From assembly GCF_014196845.1 (NCBI RefSeq), contig NZ_JACIEM010000003.1:186001-250000 (forward strand): DNA of 64,000 nt, written 5' to 3'. Below are positions 24,758 to 33,705 of this stretch, piece by piece. A program made the translations under genes and the position numbers. Numbering within the stretch: position 1 is the stretch's first letter; the number at the start of each line of letters is the position of its first letter. The DNA comes from Aurantimonas endophytica (lineage in GTDB: Bacteria; Pseudomonadota; Alphaproteobacteria; Rhizobiales; Rhizobiaceae). The notes under the pieces were generated by a model. The model was not told the origin of the DNA. It did no database searches and saw only the letters and a program-made list of their open reading frames with translations.

Positions 24758-25239
24758 GGGGTCACCTCTGACGGTTCGCGGACCGCGCCGCGAACGCTTT
24801 CGCCGGCCTCGATCGTCGATAGATTGGCGATCAGGGTCTCCAGCGCGGATATGAGATTGCGGCGCTCCGCCGCCGACATCCCCTTCTGCGCGTCCTCGAA
24901 GACGGCAGCGGCTCGCGCGCGCATCGGCTCGATCAGCGCCCGGCATCGATCGGTCGTGAACAGCTGGCGTGCCCGCCGGTCGTTCGGATCCTGCCGACGC
25001 TCCACCAGCCCGGCCGCCACCATGCGGTCGACATGCCGGGAGACGGTCATCGGCTCGAGTTCGAGGAGCGCCGCCAGCGCCGCCTGCCCGATGCCCTCGT
25101 TCTTGGCGAGGCGGGCGACGAGCTGCAGCTGCGCCGAGGTCATCGAGAGGTCGCGGCTCTCCTGTTCGAAGCGCCGGCGGATGAGGCGGGCGGCATCGAT
25201 GAGCAGGAAGCCGAGGCTCGGGGGGTGCTGCTGGCTCAT
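24754..25239 (-). CDS. MarR family transcriptional regulator
   Basis: 161 residues with the winged helix-turn-helix of MarR proteins: LQLVARLAKNEGIGQAALAA, then LELEPMTVSRHVDRMVAAGL for the recognition helix and RRQDPNDRRARQLF for the wing. The N- and C-terminal helices that form the dimer are present. It heads the emrAB operon (ATGA overlap) and most likely represses its own promoter in the short gap 25240-25333, releasing on binding a small phenolic or drug-like compound. A short AT-richer stretch with GGTCAGCAAGACTTATCTTA lies just upstream of the start. Confidence 0.92.
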   Translation of the reverse strand: MSQQHPPSLGFLLIDAARLIRRRFEQESRDLSMTSAQLQLVARLAKNEGIGQAALAALLELEPMTVSRHVDRMVAAGLVERRQDPNDRRARQLFTTDRCRALIEPMRARAAAVFEDAQKGMSAAERRNLISALETLIANLSTIEAGESVRGAVREPSEVTP

Positions 25240-25333
25240 GCAGCCGATTTAGTAATCCTGCTTATGGTCAGCAAGACTTATCTTATCCGCTCACGCAGAT
25301 TTTTTCGACGCCGAGGCCAGTCGCCGGGCCGTT

Positions 25334-26638
25334 TCAGACCGCGAGCGCCCGCTCCGCATAGGCCGCCTCGCCGAACACCCGGCGGTAGCGCGCCACAGCC
25401 TGCGGGTCGCCGCTCGCCTTGGCCGGATTGTCCGAGAGCTTGACGGCGGGCCGGCCGTTGACCTCGGTGACCTTGCAGACCAGCGAGATCGGGTCGAGCC
25501 CGCTGGTCGGCACCGGCGAGACGCCGCGGAAATCGTTGGTGAGATTGGTGCCCCAGCCGAAGCTCATCCGCACCCGCCCCTCGAAATGCCGGTAGGTCCG
25601 CTCGATCGTGTCGGCGTCCATGCCGTCCGAGAACACCAGCAGCTTGTCGCGCGGGTCCTCGCCCATGCGCTTCCACCAGGCGATGATCTCCTCCCCGCCC
25701 TCGATCGGCGGCGCCGAATCCGGCCGGAAGCCGGTCCAGGAGGACAGCCATCGCGGCGCCTGCTTCAGGAAGGCCGCCGTGCCGTAGGTGTCCGGCAGAA
25801 CGATCAGCAGATTGCCGCCGTAATAGCTCTGCCACTGCCGGAACACCTGGTACGGCGCCTGGCGCAGCTCCTCGTCGCTGTCGGCCAGCGCCGAAAGCAC
25901 CATCGGCAGCTCGTGGGCGTTGGTGCCGATCGCCTCGAGATCGGTTTCCATTGCCAGGAGCACGTTGGACGAGCCGATCAGCCGGTCGCCGAGCCCTTCC
26001 TTCAGCGCCTCGACGCACCAGCGCTGCCACAGGAAGGAATGCCGCCGCCGCGTGCCGAAATCCGAGATGCGCAGCTCCGGCAGGGCCTGCAGGCGCTCGA
26101 CCTTCTCCCACATCTTGGCCTTGGCGCGGGCATAGAGCACGTCGAGCTCGAAGCGCTTGAAATCCTTCATCGCGGCGCGCGAGCGCAATTCGTTGATGAT
26201 CGCCAGCGCCGGGATCTCCCACATCATCGTGTGGGTCCAGGGGCCGTGAAAATCCAGCTCGAACTGCCCGTCGACCCGCCGCAACTCGTATTCCGGCAGG
26301 CGGAAATGCTGCAGCCATTCGAGGAAGTCCGGCCGGAAGATCTGCCGCGTGCCGTAGAAGCTGTTGCCCGCCAGCCAGATCATCTCGCGCTTGGTGAAGG
26401 AGAGCGAGCGCGCGTGGTCGAGATGGTCGCGCAGTTCCTGCTCGTCGATGATCTCGGCGAGCTTCACCTGCCGCGTCCGGTTGTGCAGCGAGAACGTCGC
26501 CTGCACGTCCGGATGCAGCCCGTGCACCATCTGCAGCATCAGGAGCTTGTAGAAATCCGTGTCGAGCAGGCTGCGCACGATCGTGTCGAGCTTGAACGTA
26601 TGGTTCCAGACCCGTGTGGCGATGTCGGTCGCGACCAT
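25334..26638 (-). CDS. pncB: Nicotinate phosphoribosyltransferase
   Basis: 434 residues, the normal length. [20 protein letters not shown] at the N-terminus and [19 protein letters not shown] in the middle are PncB signatures, the latter near the phosphorylated active-site His; [22 protein letters not shown] and [20 protein letters not shown] complete the phosphoribosyl site. It converts nicotinate plus PRPP and ATP to nicotinate mononucleotide in NAD salvage. It is a single gene on the - strand, 94 bases beyond marR and 94 bases after a small unknown gene, so it probably has its own promoter. Housekeeping function, not linked to methylotrophy. Confidence 0.97.
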   Translation of the reverse strand: MVATDIATRVWNHTFKLDTIVRSLLDTDFYKLLMLQMVHGLHPDVQATFSLHNRTRQVKLAEIIDEQELRDHLDHARSLSFTKREMIWLAGNSFYGTRQIFRPDFLEWLQHFRLPEYELRRVDGQFELDFHGPWTHTMMWEIPALAIINELRSRAAMKDFKRFELDVLYARAKAKMWEKVERLQALPELRISDFGTRRRHSFLWQRWCVEALKEGLGDRLIGSSNVLLAMETDLEAIGTNAHELPMVLSALADSDEELRQAPYQVFRQWQSYYGGNLLIVLPDTYGTAAFLKQAPRWLSSWTGFRPDSAPPIEGGEEIIAWWKRMGEDPRDKLLVFSDGMDADTIERTYRHFEGRVRMSFGWGTNLTNDFRGVSPVPTSGLDPISLVCKVTEVNGRPAVKLSDNPAKASGDPQAVARYRRVFGEAAYAERALAV

Positions 26639-26732
26639 GCGGGGCTCCTCTTGTGCGGGCGGGAGGGCGCGGCCGGCTGCATGCGAACCGATCCCTGCGG
26701 CTTCTCCGGGCAGGGCCTCGGCGGCGGGCGGG

Positions 26733-26933
26733 TCAGCCCTCGACGTTGTCGAGGCGCTTGACCACGCGCTTCAGGCTGTTCATCGACTGGCTGACATTGG
26801 AGCAATCGTGCACCGCATCGGCGAGCGCCGCCGGATCGACCGGCTGGCCCGGCTCGAGTTCGTGCAGGAATTCGCAGATATGGGTAACGCGTTCGCCGAT
26901 CGAGTCGATCGCGGCGTCGAGATTCTTGGTCAT
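26733..26933 (-). CDS. Small unknown protein (66 residues)
   Basis: A 66-residue frame with coding-like composition and an acidic, helical product: [20 protein letters not shown] followed by [20 protein letters not shown] and a basic C-terminal VVKRLDN. Two Cys are present but no motif or membrane segment. It could be a soluble helical-hairpin protein. It sits upstream of pncB in the same direction, 94 bases away. I do not recognise a family, and the evidence that it is a gene is its reading frame and plausible protein alone. Confidence 0.5.
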   Translation of the reverse strand: MTKNLDAAIDSIGERVTHICEFLHELEPGQPVDPAALADAVHDCSNVSQSMNSLKRVVKRLDNVEG

Positions 26934-27050
26934 GGCGCGCCCCCGGAGCCGGCTGATTACCGCGGCAACTCCGTTACACCAGAAGCAGGCGCGAATAAAG
27001 CGCCGTTCACGCGTCCGATCGCCCGCCTGACCGAGCCGACGGCGCTTTGC

Positions 27051-27230
27051 CTAGCGGGCGCGCGAGCGCTCCTGCTGCATGCGCCGCTCGGCCATCTCCA
27101 GCCGCTCCAGCTTTTCGCTGAGCTGCGCCGGCAGATCGTGGACGGGCTGGAACACGTGGAGCCGCTCGAGATGGCGCGCAACTTCCGACCGCCGTCCCGG
27201 ATGGGAGACAATGTTGGCAAGTTCGGACAT
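27051..27230 (-). CDS. Small unknown protein (59 residues)
   Basis: 59 residues from ATG 27230; an earlier ATG at 27326 would add 32 residues but codes an unlikely leader. The protein MSELANIVSHPGRRSEVARH continues into a charged coiled-coil-like C-terminus (SEKLERLEMAERRMQQERSR). It might be a small DNA- or protein-binding helical peptide. AGGTG lies about six bases upstream. Not recognised; moderate doubt that it is real. Confidence 0.45.
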   Translation of the reverse strand: MSELANIVSHPGRRSEVARHLERLHVFQPVHDLPAQLSEKLERLEMAERRMQQERSRAR

Positions 27231-27626
27231 CGATAGCACCTCGCTGGACACGCATTGTTCGGTACACAATGCGCGTACGGAGGTAATAATCCGTAAAGCT
27301 CGAAAAGGTTCCCTTGTTTCAGCCACAATTGCGTGCGGTGCACACGGTTATTTGAACCTTACCTTGGACCTTGTCGACGTCGCCTTCAGTCTCAAGACGT
27401 TAGTTGCCGACGGTTGGGCCGCGGCTTCCTTGATCTTGGCTTTCAGCGACGACGGCGATTGCCGGAACTCTGCCGGCCATTTGGCCTCACCTTCGCGGAC
27501 ATTCGAGGAATGCCAGGCGGCGGACGCAATTCCGGCACGGCCTGACAGGCATGAACGACGTTGAGCGGCGTGGGATCAGGATATGTCGGCAGGCTCACCG
27601 CCATCGCGCAGCGACATGGCCGGAAA
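27231..27626. other. Gap upstream of tRNA-Thr without a convincing gene
   Basis: 396 bases. Open frames on both strands exist, including a - strand frame reading EFRQSPSSLKAKIKEAAAQP around 27460, but none has a clear start, ribosome site or recognisable product. The stretch 27250-27360 is less GC-rich and may hold the promoter of the small gene at 27051-27230. Confidence 0.4.
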
Positions 27627-27701
<75 letters not shown>

Positions 27702-28056
27702 CTCTGGCCTTCCAGGGGAGCGGCCCCGGTCGCGACCGAGGCAAGCGGGGCCTGGAAAGCCCTTGGTTCGACCGCCCTGGCCCCGGAGTGCTCCCCCGCT
27801 GAGGGAGGCTCGACCGATGGGCTACGGCAGCGATGCGCGCTCTTTCCTTGATTTTCCGGCGAAGGTCAACAGGGCCCGGCCGCAACCCGGCGCTTTGTCG
27901 GCAGATCGGCGGGGCTCCAGGAAACCGATCGGGAGGACCGTCGTCTTTTTCTGCCTTCCACCATTCGGACGCTGGACAGGGTCGGGCAGCTTTTCTATAA
28001 GGCCCCAGCCCTCGCCGGGCCGGCATCGATGCGAAGCCGCTCCCGGCGGCCGCGGC
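27702..28056. other. Gap between the two tRNA genes, holding the tRNA-Phe promoter
   Basis: 355 bases between tRNA-Thr (- strand) and tRNA-Phe (+ strand). Apart from the promoter at 27973-28001 I see nothing identifiable; open frames here are short and lack start signals. Confidence 0.5.
27973..28001 (+). promoter_or_regulatory. Sigma-70-type promoter of tRNA-Phe
   Basis: TGGACA (27973-27978) and TATAAG (27996-28001) are separated by exactly 17 bases and lie about 55 bases upstream of the tRNA-Phe gene. Both hexamers are near consensus, and a GC-rich discriminator follows, as in stable-RNA promoters. Confidence 0.7.
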
Positions 28057-28132
28057 GCCCAGGTAGCTCAGTTGGTAGAGCATGCGACTGAAAATCGCAG
28101 TGTCGGCGGTTCGACTCCGTCCCTGGGCACCA
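28057..28132 (+). tRNA. tRNA-Phe (anticodon GAA)
   Basis: 76 bases with acceptor GCCCAGG paired to CCTGGGC, D-arm GCTCAGTTGGTAGAGC, anticodon loop CTGAAAA giving GAA, and T-arm GGCGGTTCGACTCCGTC. CCA is encoded. Its 3' end is a common integration target for genomic islands, and accessory catabolic genes begin 0.5 kb downstream. Confidence 0.97.
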
Positions 28133-28642
28133 TTTAACTGTACAGCAGCAACCAGCTAGGCCCTGACGGATAGCCAAAAGCTGCAATGCAAGAGCTTGGC
28201 GTCCAGCATTGTCCAGAGACAACGCGTGACATCCGAAAGAGTTGGGAGCTTCCCCGGCGGCGTCGATATCGTCTCGGTAGACCACGTGAAGCCCAACGCC
28301 CCTCTCGGACGTCGAGATTCGCAGCAGCTCGGCGCGCGACAAGTCCTGCAAGATTTTCGACGGTGGTGGCCTGCATTTGCTCGTCACCCCGAAGGAGGCG
28401 CGGCTGTGGCGCTTCAATTATTGATTCGCCGGGCGTTGGCACGGGCGTGACAGACAGCGGTTCTAACGGTCTGCTGAACCGTGAGAGGCTTGGGCGCAGG
28501 AAATGCCTCTACGAGTCCCGACCCTTTTGCCGCAGACCCACTTCGAGCGCTTGACGAGGATGGTCGTGTGGGGAGCCGCCTGCCCCCTGATGCTTCGACC
28601 GTGACACAAGTGAACGACAGTATTGCTGCAAAGGAAGGAGTC
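28133..28642. other. Non-coding or degenerate stretch directly after tRNA-Phe
   Basis: About 510 bases with overlapping open frames on both strands and no ribosome site. A - strand frame through 28417-28140 reads ELLRISTSERGVGLHVVYRD with fairly biased third positions, and may be the remnant of an unidentified gene; it then runs into the tRNA, which is not expected of a live gene. No integrase, IS end or duplicated tRNA 3' end was found by eye. Confidence 0.45.
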
Positions 28643-28655
28643 CTATATCCTATAG
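28643..28655. promoter_or_regulatory. Dyad CTATA-N3-TATAG before the GntR gene
   Basis: A perfect short inverted repeat, CTATA TCC TATAG, lies 12 bases before the ATG at 28668. Its ATATCCTA core is shared with the operator-like site at 43225, so it may be an autoregulatory site for the GntR protein. Confidence 0.4.
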
Positions 28656-28667
28656 AAAATTTGGAGA

Positions 28668-29492
28668 ATGTTGGCCTTCATGTCACGCAATCCTGGCGAG
28701 CCGTTTCCCTTTGCGCGCCTGATGGAGGTGAACGAACAACGACCGTCGTACCCCAGGTCTCTGGTCGAGATGGCGTACGAGCAATTGCTGTCGATGCTCG
28801 TCACGATGAAGATCCCGCCAGGCGCGCATATCGGCATCGAGGCACTGGCAAGACAGCTGAAGATTTCTCAGACGCCGATCCGCGAGGCGCTGACGCTGCT
28901 CGAGGCGCAGAAACTCGCCTACAAGATTCCCAATGTCGGTTTCCGGGCCGCAAACCTGCTGACGCCTGAGGACATCGACGCCCTGTTCGAAATCCGCCTG
29001 ATGATCGAACCGGCCATGGCTGCGCTGGCCGCGGAGCGAGCCAGCGAGGAAACGCTGCAGGCGCTCGTCTCGCTGTCGCACGCAATGGCGGAGGCGGCGG
29101 ACGGGAACGACGTCGCCTACGCCCAGTTCGCGGAAGGCGATGCCCGGCTGCATCACCTCGTTGCCACCGCCAGCGGCAACCGGTTCATCGCTGAGGCGAT
29201 CGAGGGACTGCACGTCCACCTCCATATCTTCCGCTTTCTCGTCAACACCAACGCGACCCGCAAGGCTCTTTCGGAACATCAGGTGCTGATCGATGCGCTG
29301 TTGGCGCGCGACGCGGCAGCGGCGGAAGCTGCCATGCGTGCGCACCTTCATGCCTCGCGCCAGCGCATGGACAGCGTCATGACGGCCGATCACGAGCCGG
29401 AGCTGCCGGTCGACGACACCGCCACGGCGAAGCCCAGCACGCGGCGCGGCCGGCCCCGCAGAAAGGCCGCGGCGACCGACCCCGCCGATTGA
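28668..29492 (+). CDS. GntR family (FadR/FCD subgroup) transcriptional regulator
   Basis: About 274 residues; ATG 28668 is given but 28680 or 28722 are also possible, as no strong ribosome site decides. The N-terminal winged helix-turn-helix has PGAHIGIEALARQLKISQTP and IREALTLLEAQKLAY. The all-helical FCD domain follows (EDIDALFEIRLMIEPAMAAL, then histidines in LHHLVATAS and LSEHQVLIDALLA that usually bind a metal and a carboxylate ligand). The last 35 residues are basic (RRGRPRRKAA), which is unusual and may add DNA contact. It sits at the head of the catabolic operon starting at 29630, and similar AT-rich dyads precede three operons, so it likely controls all three in response to an organic acid. 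Confidence 0.9.
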   Translation: MLAFMSRNPGEPFPFARLMEVNEQRPSYPRSLVEMAYEQLLSMLVTMKIPPGAHIGIEALARQLKISQTPIREALTLLEAQKLAYKIPNVGFRAANLLTPEDIDALFEIRLMIEPAMAALAAERASEETLQALVSLSHAMAEAADGNDVAYAQFAEGDARLHHLVATASGNRFIAEAIEGLHVHLHIFRFLVNTNATRKALSEHQVLIDALLARDAAAAEAAMRAHLHASRQRMDSVMTADHEPELPVDDTATAKPSTRRGRPRRKAAATDPAD

Positions 29493-29509
29493 CAGCCAAT
29501 CAACCTAGG

Positions 29510-29527
29510 TATATCATATATGATATA
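29510..29527. promoter_or_regulatory. 18-bp perfect palindrome, GntR operator candidate (site A)
   Basis: TATATCATATATGATATA is self-complementary over 18 bases and stands out in GC-rich surroundings, 103 bases before the CoA-transferase start. ATATC and GATAT halves are six bases apart. The same halves with the same spacing recur at 43225-43240, and a close relative at 47892-47905. Confidence 0.75.
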
Positions 29528-29629
29528 TTATGAAGGCCTGCAGAAGCCGTCCCGGCGGCTCTGACTGCGTCTTCGCATCGGCAGATCAGGTTCGGTCTGC
29601 CTCGACGATCCCACGGGAGGGGGAACGGC

Positions 29630-30814
29630 ATGAAGCTGCCACTTGAGGGCATCAGGGTACTCGACATCTCACAAGTCATGGCGGGGCCGTTCTGCTGCAT
29701 GTTGCTCGGCGACATGGGCGCGGATGTCATCAAGATCGAGCCGCCGGAGACCGGCGACTCGACGCGACATTCCATGGGTTTCCGCCTGAAGGGCAGCGAC
29801 AGTCCCGGCTTCCTGGCCTTGAACCGCAACAAGCGCAGCATCACGCTCGACCTCAAGTCCGAGGAAGGCCGGGAAACCCTTTATGCGTTGGTGAAAACTG
29901 CGGATGTGCTCGTCGAGAATGCCCGCCCCGGCGTCGCCGGGCGGCTCGGCATGGATTACGAGACACTGCGGGCGATCAATCCCCGGCTGGTCTATGCGAG
30001 CATCTCCGGCTTCGGACAGACCGGACCGTGGGCGCAGCGGCCGGGCTTCGACCTGATCGCGCAGGCGGTGTCGGGCGTGCTCAGCTCCAACGGCTTTCCC
30101 GGCATGGAGCCGGCCAAGAATTCGATCGCGGTGGCCGATCTCGGGGCCGCGATGTTCGCCAGCTATGCGATCCTGAGCGCGATCATCGGGCGCCAGACCA
30201 CCGGCGAAGGCCAGCATATCGACGCCTCGCTCTTCGAGGCGGCGCTGGCCCTGTCGATCTGGGAAACCACGGAATTGTGGGGCACCGGCAAGTCGCCGGT
30301 GCCGATCGGTTCGGCCAACCGCATGTCCGCGCCCTATCAGGCCGTCGCGGCGTCGGACGGCTGGTTCGTCATCGGCTCGGCGAACCAGGGATTGTGGCTG
30401 AAGCTCATCAAGGTGCTTGGCGTCGAGAATCTGCAGGACGACGAACGCTACGCAACCAACGCGGCGCGGGTCGTCAACCGCATCGCGCTGATCGACGATC
30501 TGGCGCCGACCTTCGCCACCCGGACCCGGGAAGAGTGGATCGAGGCGCTTCTCGCCGCCGGCGTCCCGGCCGCCCCGATCCTCGACTATGGCGAGGCGGT
30601 GGTGAGCGAGCAGGCTGTCGCGCGCGACATGGTCCAGATGGTGCCGCATCCCGTCGAGGGCGAATTCCGCTCGCTCGGCTTCCCGGTCAAGCTCAGCGGC
30701 ACGCCGCAGCAGGTGCGCAGGCCGCCCCCGCTCCTCAATGAGCATGAGGACGAGATCCTCGCGGAACTGGCCGAGAAGGGCCTCCTCAACCCAGCACGTA
30801 CGGCCGCCGAATGA
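29630..30814 (+). CDS. CaiB/BaiF family (class III) CoA transferase
   Basis: 394 residues. LEGIRVLDISQVMAGPFCCM and LGDMGADVIKIEPPETGDST form the family N-terminus, LNRNKRSITLDLKSEEG the CoA-binding part, and D170 in VADLG stands where the nucleophilic aspartate is expected. Such enzymes move CoA from one acyl-CoA to a free acid. As first gene of the operon it probably activates the substrate, which the crotonase and beta-hydroxyacid dehydrogenase encoded next would then process. The stop overlaps the crotonase start (ATGA). The donor and acceptor acids are not readable from sequence; paralogue at 57286 is of a different subgroup. Confidence 0.92.
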   Translation: MKLPLEGIRVLDISQVMAGPFCCMLLGDMGADVIKIEPPETGDSTRHSMGFRLKGSDSPGFLALNRNKRSITLDLKSEEGRETLYALVKTADVLVENARPGVAGRLGMDYETLRAINPRLVYASISGFGQTGPWAQRPGFDLIAQAVSGVLSSNGFPGMEPAKNSIAVADLGAAMFASYAILSAIIGRQTTGEGQHIDASLFEAALALSIWETTELWGTGKSPVPIGSANRMSAPYQAVAASDGWFVIGSANQGLWLKLIKVLGVENLQDDERYATNAARVVNRIALIDDLAPTFATRTREEWIEALLAAGVPAAPILDYGEAVVSEQAVARDMVQMVPHPVEGEFRSLGFPVKLSGTPQQVRRPPPLLNEHEDEILAELAEKGLLNPARTAAE

Positions 30815-31593
30815 GCGAGCCCCGCATCCATTTCGACAAGGTGGGCAGCGTCGCGCATATCCGCTTCGACAATCCGCAGGCGTTTAATGCTCTGACCAGC
30901 CAGATGTGGCTCGACATGCGCGATGCCGCGCGCGACGCGGCTGCCGATCCGGACATCCGCGTGGTGACGTTCCGAGGCGTGGGCGGCAAGGCGTTCGTCT
31001 CCGGGACGGACATCACGGGCTTCACGAAATTCACCAGCGGCGCTGACGGCATTGCCTATGAAAGCCGGATCGACGACTGCATGCGTGCGCTCGACGAGAT
31101 CCCCGTGACGACGATCGCCGTCATCGACGGCTGGGCCGTCGGCGGCGGGCTGAACATCGCCGCCGCCTGCGACTTTCGCATCGCAACGCCCGATGCCCGC
31201 TTCGGCTCCCCGATCGGGCGCACGCTGGGCAACTGCCTGTCTCCCCTCACCCTTGCCCGCATCGGCGGCGCGATCGGCGTCTCGATCGCCAAGCGCATGG
31301 TCCTGCTCGGCGAGATCATCCACGCCCCGGAGCTGCTGGCGACCGGCTTTCTGCTGAAGATGGCGGAGCGGGACGCGCTTGACGGCGAGGTCGAAGCCGT
31401 GTGCGCCAGGGCGGCGGAGAACGCGCCGCTGACGACGCGGGCGGTCAAGGAGATGCTGCGCCGCATGTCGCTGGATGACCTGCCGGAGGCCGACGAGATC
31501 GTCAGCGAGGTCTATGGCAGCGATGATTTCCGGCGCGGGGTCGAAGCCTTCGTCGCCCGCACGAAGATCGTTCCCGAGTGGAGCGGGCGTTGA
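30811..31593 (+). CDS. Crotonase-fold protein lacking the usual hydratase glutamates
   Basis: 260 residues of the enoyl-CoA hydratase/isomerase superfamily. The oxyanion-hole stretches GKAFVSGTDITGFTKF and VGGGLNIAAACDF are present. However, the first catalytic Glu (normally GGGCE) is Asn here, and the region after it reads FGSPIGRTLGNCLSP instead of the usual Glu-containing helix, so it is probably not an ordinary hydratase; other crotonases such as decarboxylases, hydrolases or lyases are possible. It is translationally coupled to the CoA transferase and followed at 118 bases by the dehydrogenase gene. Substrate is likely the CoA ester made by its neighbour. Confidence 0.88.
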   Translation: MSEPRIHFDKVGSVAHIRFDNPQAFNALTSQMWLDMRDAARDAAADPDIRVVTFRGVGGKAFVSGTDITGFTKFTSGADGIAYESRIDDCMRALDEIPVTTIAVIDGWAVGGGLNIAAACDFRIATPDARFGSPIGRTLGNCLSPLTLARIGGAIGVSIAKRMVLLGEIIHAPELLATGFLLKMAERDALDGEVEAVCARAAENAPLTTRAVKEMLRRMSLDDLPEADEIVSEVYGSDDFRRGVEAFVARTKIVPEWSGR

Positions 31594-31710
31594 CATAGCC
31601 GGCACCACTGGAATTGGCCCCGTCGCCTTGCTGGGAGGCGCGCGACGGGGCGGCGGGGTTTCGCGACGCCGGTGGGACGACGGGTGACTGGGTTCAGGGA
31701 GGAGTGGGCT

Positions 31711-32625
31711 GTGGATCAGAGCGGCAGGCAACGGATAGGCTTTATCGGCATCGGTCTGATGGGCGAGGCAATGGTGCGCCATCTCCTTGACCTCGGCCAC
31801 AAGGTGACCGTGTGGAACCTCGAGCCGGAACGGCTGGAGACGGTGGTGCCGCACGGCGCGATCGCGGCGGACTCGCCCGCCGCCGTCGCCCGCGACAGCG
31901 ATGTCGTGATGCTGTGCGTCCTGAACATGGCGGCGGTCGAGCGCTGCATCTTCGCCGAGGATGGCGTCGCCGCGGCCGGGAGGGGACCCGCCGTCATCGT
32001 CGACTTCTCGACCGCTGATCCCGACGGGACGCGGGATGCGGCAGCCAGGCTGAAGGCCCTGACCGGGGCCGGCTGGGTCGATGCGCCGGTATCCGGCGGC
32101 CCGCAGCTGGCACGCACCGGCGAGATGACCGTCATGGCCGGCGGATCGCAGGAAGACTTCGACGCGGTGAAGCCTCTCGTCGAGCAGATGTCCGGCAATC
32201 TGACGCTGATGGGCCCGGTCGGCGCCGGGCAGACGACCAAGATCCTCAACCAGGCCATCGTCGGCACCGGCTACGTCCTGATGGCGGAAGCGCTGGTGCT
32301 GGCCGAAGCGGCCGGCATCGACGCCGCACGCCTGCCGCAGTGCCTCGCCGGCGGTCACGCCGACAGCAGCCTGCTGCAGCGGCTCTACCCGCAGATGCAG
32401 CAGCGCGCCTTCGATCCTCCCTCGAGCTACGCGCGACAGCTGCTCAAGGATCTGAAGGCCGTCTCGGAATTTTCCCGCGGCCTGGGTCTCGACCTGAAGG
32501 TGATCGAGCAGGGCGTGCAGCGCTACAAGGACTACGTCGCGCTCGGGCACGAGATGACCGACTCGGCCGCCGTGGTGAAGCTCTACGAGCACGACGCCGC
32601 CGAACGTCGCGCCTCGAAAAGTTGA
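31711..32625 (+). CDS. NAD(P)-dependent beta-hydroxyacid dehydrogenase (3-hydroxyisobutyrate dehydrogenase family)
   Basis: 304 residues from GTG 31711, chosen since GGGAGGAG lies about six bases upstream; an ATG at 31672 opens the same frame but has no site. The Rossmann motif is IGFIGIGLMGEAMVRHL, the substrate loop VDAPVSGGPQLARTG, and the catalytic lysine lies in GAGQTTKILNQ. Members oxidise 3-hydroxyisobutyrate, tartronate semialdehyde or similar acids. In this operon it would act on a product from the CoA-ester steps. Cytoplasmic; the precise acid is unknown. Confidence 0.92.
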   Translation: MDQSGRQRIGFIGIGLMGEAMVRHLLDLGHKVTVWNLEPERLETVVPHGAIAADSPAAVARDSDVVMLCVLNMAAVERCIFAEDGVAAAGRGPAVIVDFSTADPDGTRDAAARLKALTGAGWVDAPVSGGPQLARTGEMTVMAGGSQEDFDAVKPLVEQMSGNLTLMGPVGAGQTTKILNQAIVGTGYVLMAEALVLAEAAGIDAARLPQCLAGGHADSSLLQRLYPQMQQRAFDPPSSYARQLLKDLKAVSEFSRGLGLDLKVIEQGVQRYKDYVALGHEMTDSAAVVKLYEHDAAERRASKS

Positions 32626-32749
32626 CCGCCATGGGTCCGGCATCCGCCATGCCAACCGGTCCGCTCCATCGTCAGCGCGCGCCGCGTGCTGGCTGGATGG
32701 AGACTGCGGCAAGGTCCCCTCGCCTCGACTATCGCGCGAGCGACTGGGC

Positions 32750-33670
32750 ATGACCAGGCCCGCCCCCCGCCCGAGGGCAGTCATCGACGCTCATCACCAT
32801 ATCTGGGATCTGCAGAACGACCTTCCGTGGCTCAAGGAGGAGCGAATCGCGTTCCGCTACGGCGACTATTCGTCGATCTGCCGGGACTACATGCCGGAGG
32901 ACTACCGGGCCGACACGAAGGGCTGGCCGGTCGTTGGATCGGTCTATGTCGAGGCCGAATGGAACCGGCGGAAGGCCGGCGACGAGAGCCGTTGGGTTGG
33001 CGAGATCGCCGCGCAAACGGGCGTGCCGACCGTGATGGTCGCCTGGTGCGATTTCGCCGCGCCGGACGCCGAAGCGCTGCTGGCCGACCACGCACGAAAC
33101 GCCATCGTCCGCGGCGTCCGGCACAAACCGGCGGCCGCGCCCTCCCCCGCCGATGCCCGTCGCGGCGCGGCCGGCTCGATGGACGATCCTGCATGGCGGA
33201 GAGGCTACGCGCTGCTGGAGGGCCATGGCTGGTCCTACGACCTGCAGACGCCGTGGTGGCATCTCGATGCCGCGGCGGAACTCGCCCGCGACTTTCCGCA
33301 GATCCCGCTGATCGTCAACCACACGGGGCTTCCCTCTGACCGCAGCCCGGAAGGGCTCGCCGGCTGGCGCAAGGCGCTCGGCCGGGTCGCGCAGGAGCCC
33401 AATGCCTTCATCAAGATCTCGGGGATCGGCCAACCGGGCCTGCCATGGACCGTCGAGGCTAACGGCCCCATCATCCGGGAGGCCGTGGAGATCTTCGGGG
33501 TCGATCGCGCGATGTTCGCCAGCAATTTTCCGGTCGACTCGATCGTCGCCGATTTCGACACGGTCTTTTCCGGTTTCGTGGCCGCGACGGCCGATCTCGA
33601 GGAGGGAGATCGGGCGAAGCTGTTCCACGACAATGCAGCGCGCGTGTACCGGTTGCCACGCGCGCCCTGA
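32750..33670 (+). CDS. Amidohydrolase-2 family hydrolase (LigI/PDC-lactonase-like)
   Basis: 306 residues of the metal-dependent TIM-barrel family. VIDAHHHIWDLQNDLPWL carries the first metal or substrate histidines, VNHTGLPSD the barrel His, and FASNFPVDS the catalytic Asp. These resemble lactonases that open sugar-acid or 2-pyrone lactones, and decarboxylases of the same fold. An amidohydrolase next to a beta-hydroxyacid dehydrogenase and a PdxA-like gene suggests breakdown of a lactone or polyhydroxy acid. Start at ATG 32750 directly follows a gap of 124 bases; no strong ribosome site is visible. Confidence 0.9.
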   Translation: MTRPAPRPRAVIDAHHHIWDLQNDLPWLKEERIAFRYGDYSSICRDYMPEDYRADTKGWPVVGSVYVEAEWNRRKAGDESRWVGEIAAQTGVPTVMVAWCDFAAPDAEALLADHARNAIVRGVRHKPAAAPSPADARRGAAGSMDDPAWRRGYALLEGHGWSYDLQTPWWHLDAAAELARDFPQIPLIVNHTGLPSDRSPEGLAGWRKALGRVAQEPNAFIKISGIGQPGLPWTVEANGPIIREAVEIFGVDRAMFASNFPVDSIVADFDTVFSGFVAATADLEEGDRAKLFHDNAARVYRLPRAP

Positions 33671-33705
33671 CGGCACCACTGCAACCAAAACGGGAGGAGA
33701 AAGAT

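Noticed and set aside
27995-28417. Protein frame overlapping tRNA-Phe with a CPGTESNRRHCDFQS-like segment
   Set aside because: That peptide is the well-known artefact of translating the tRNA-Phe gene backwards; only the part outside the tRNA might be a gene remnant.
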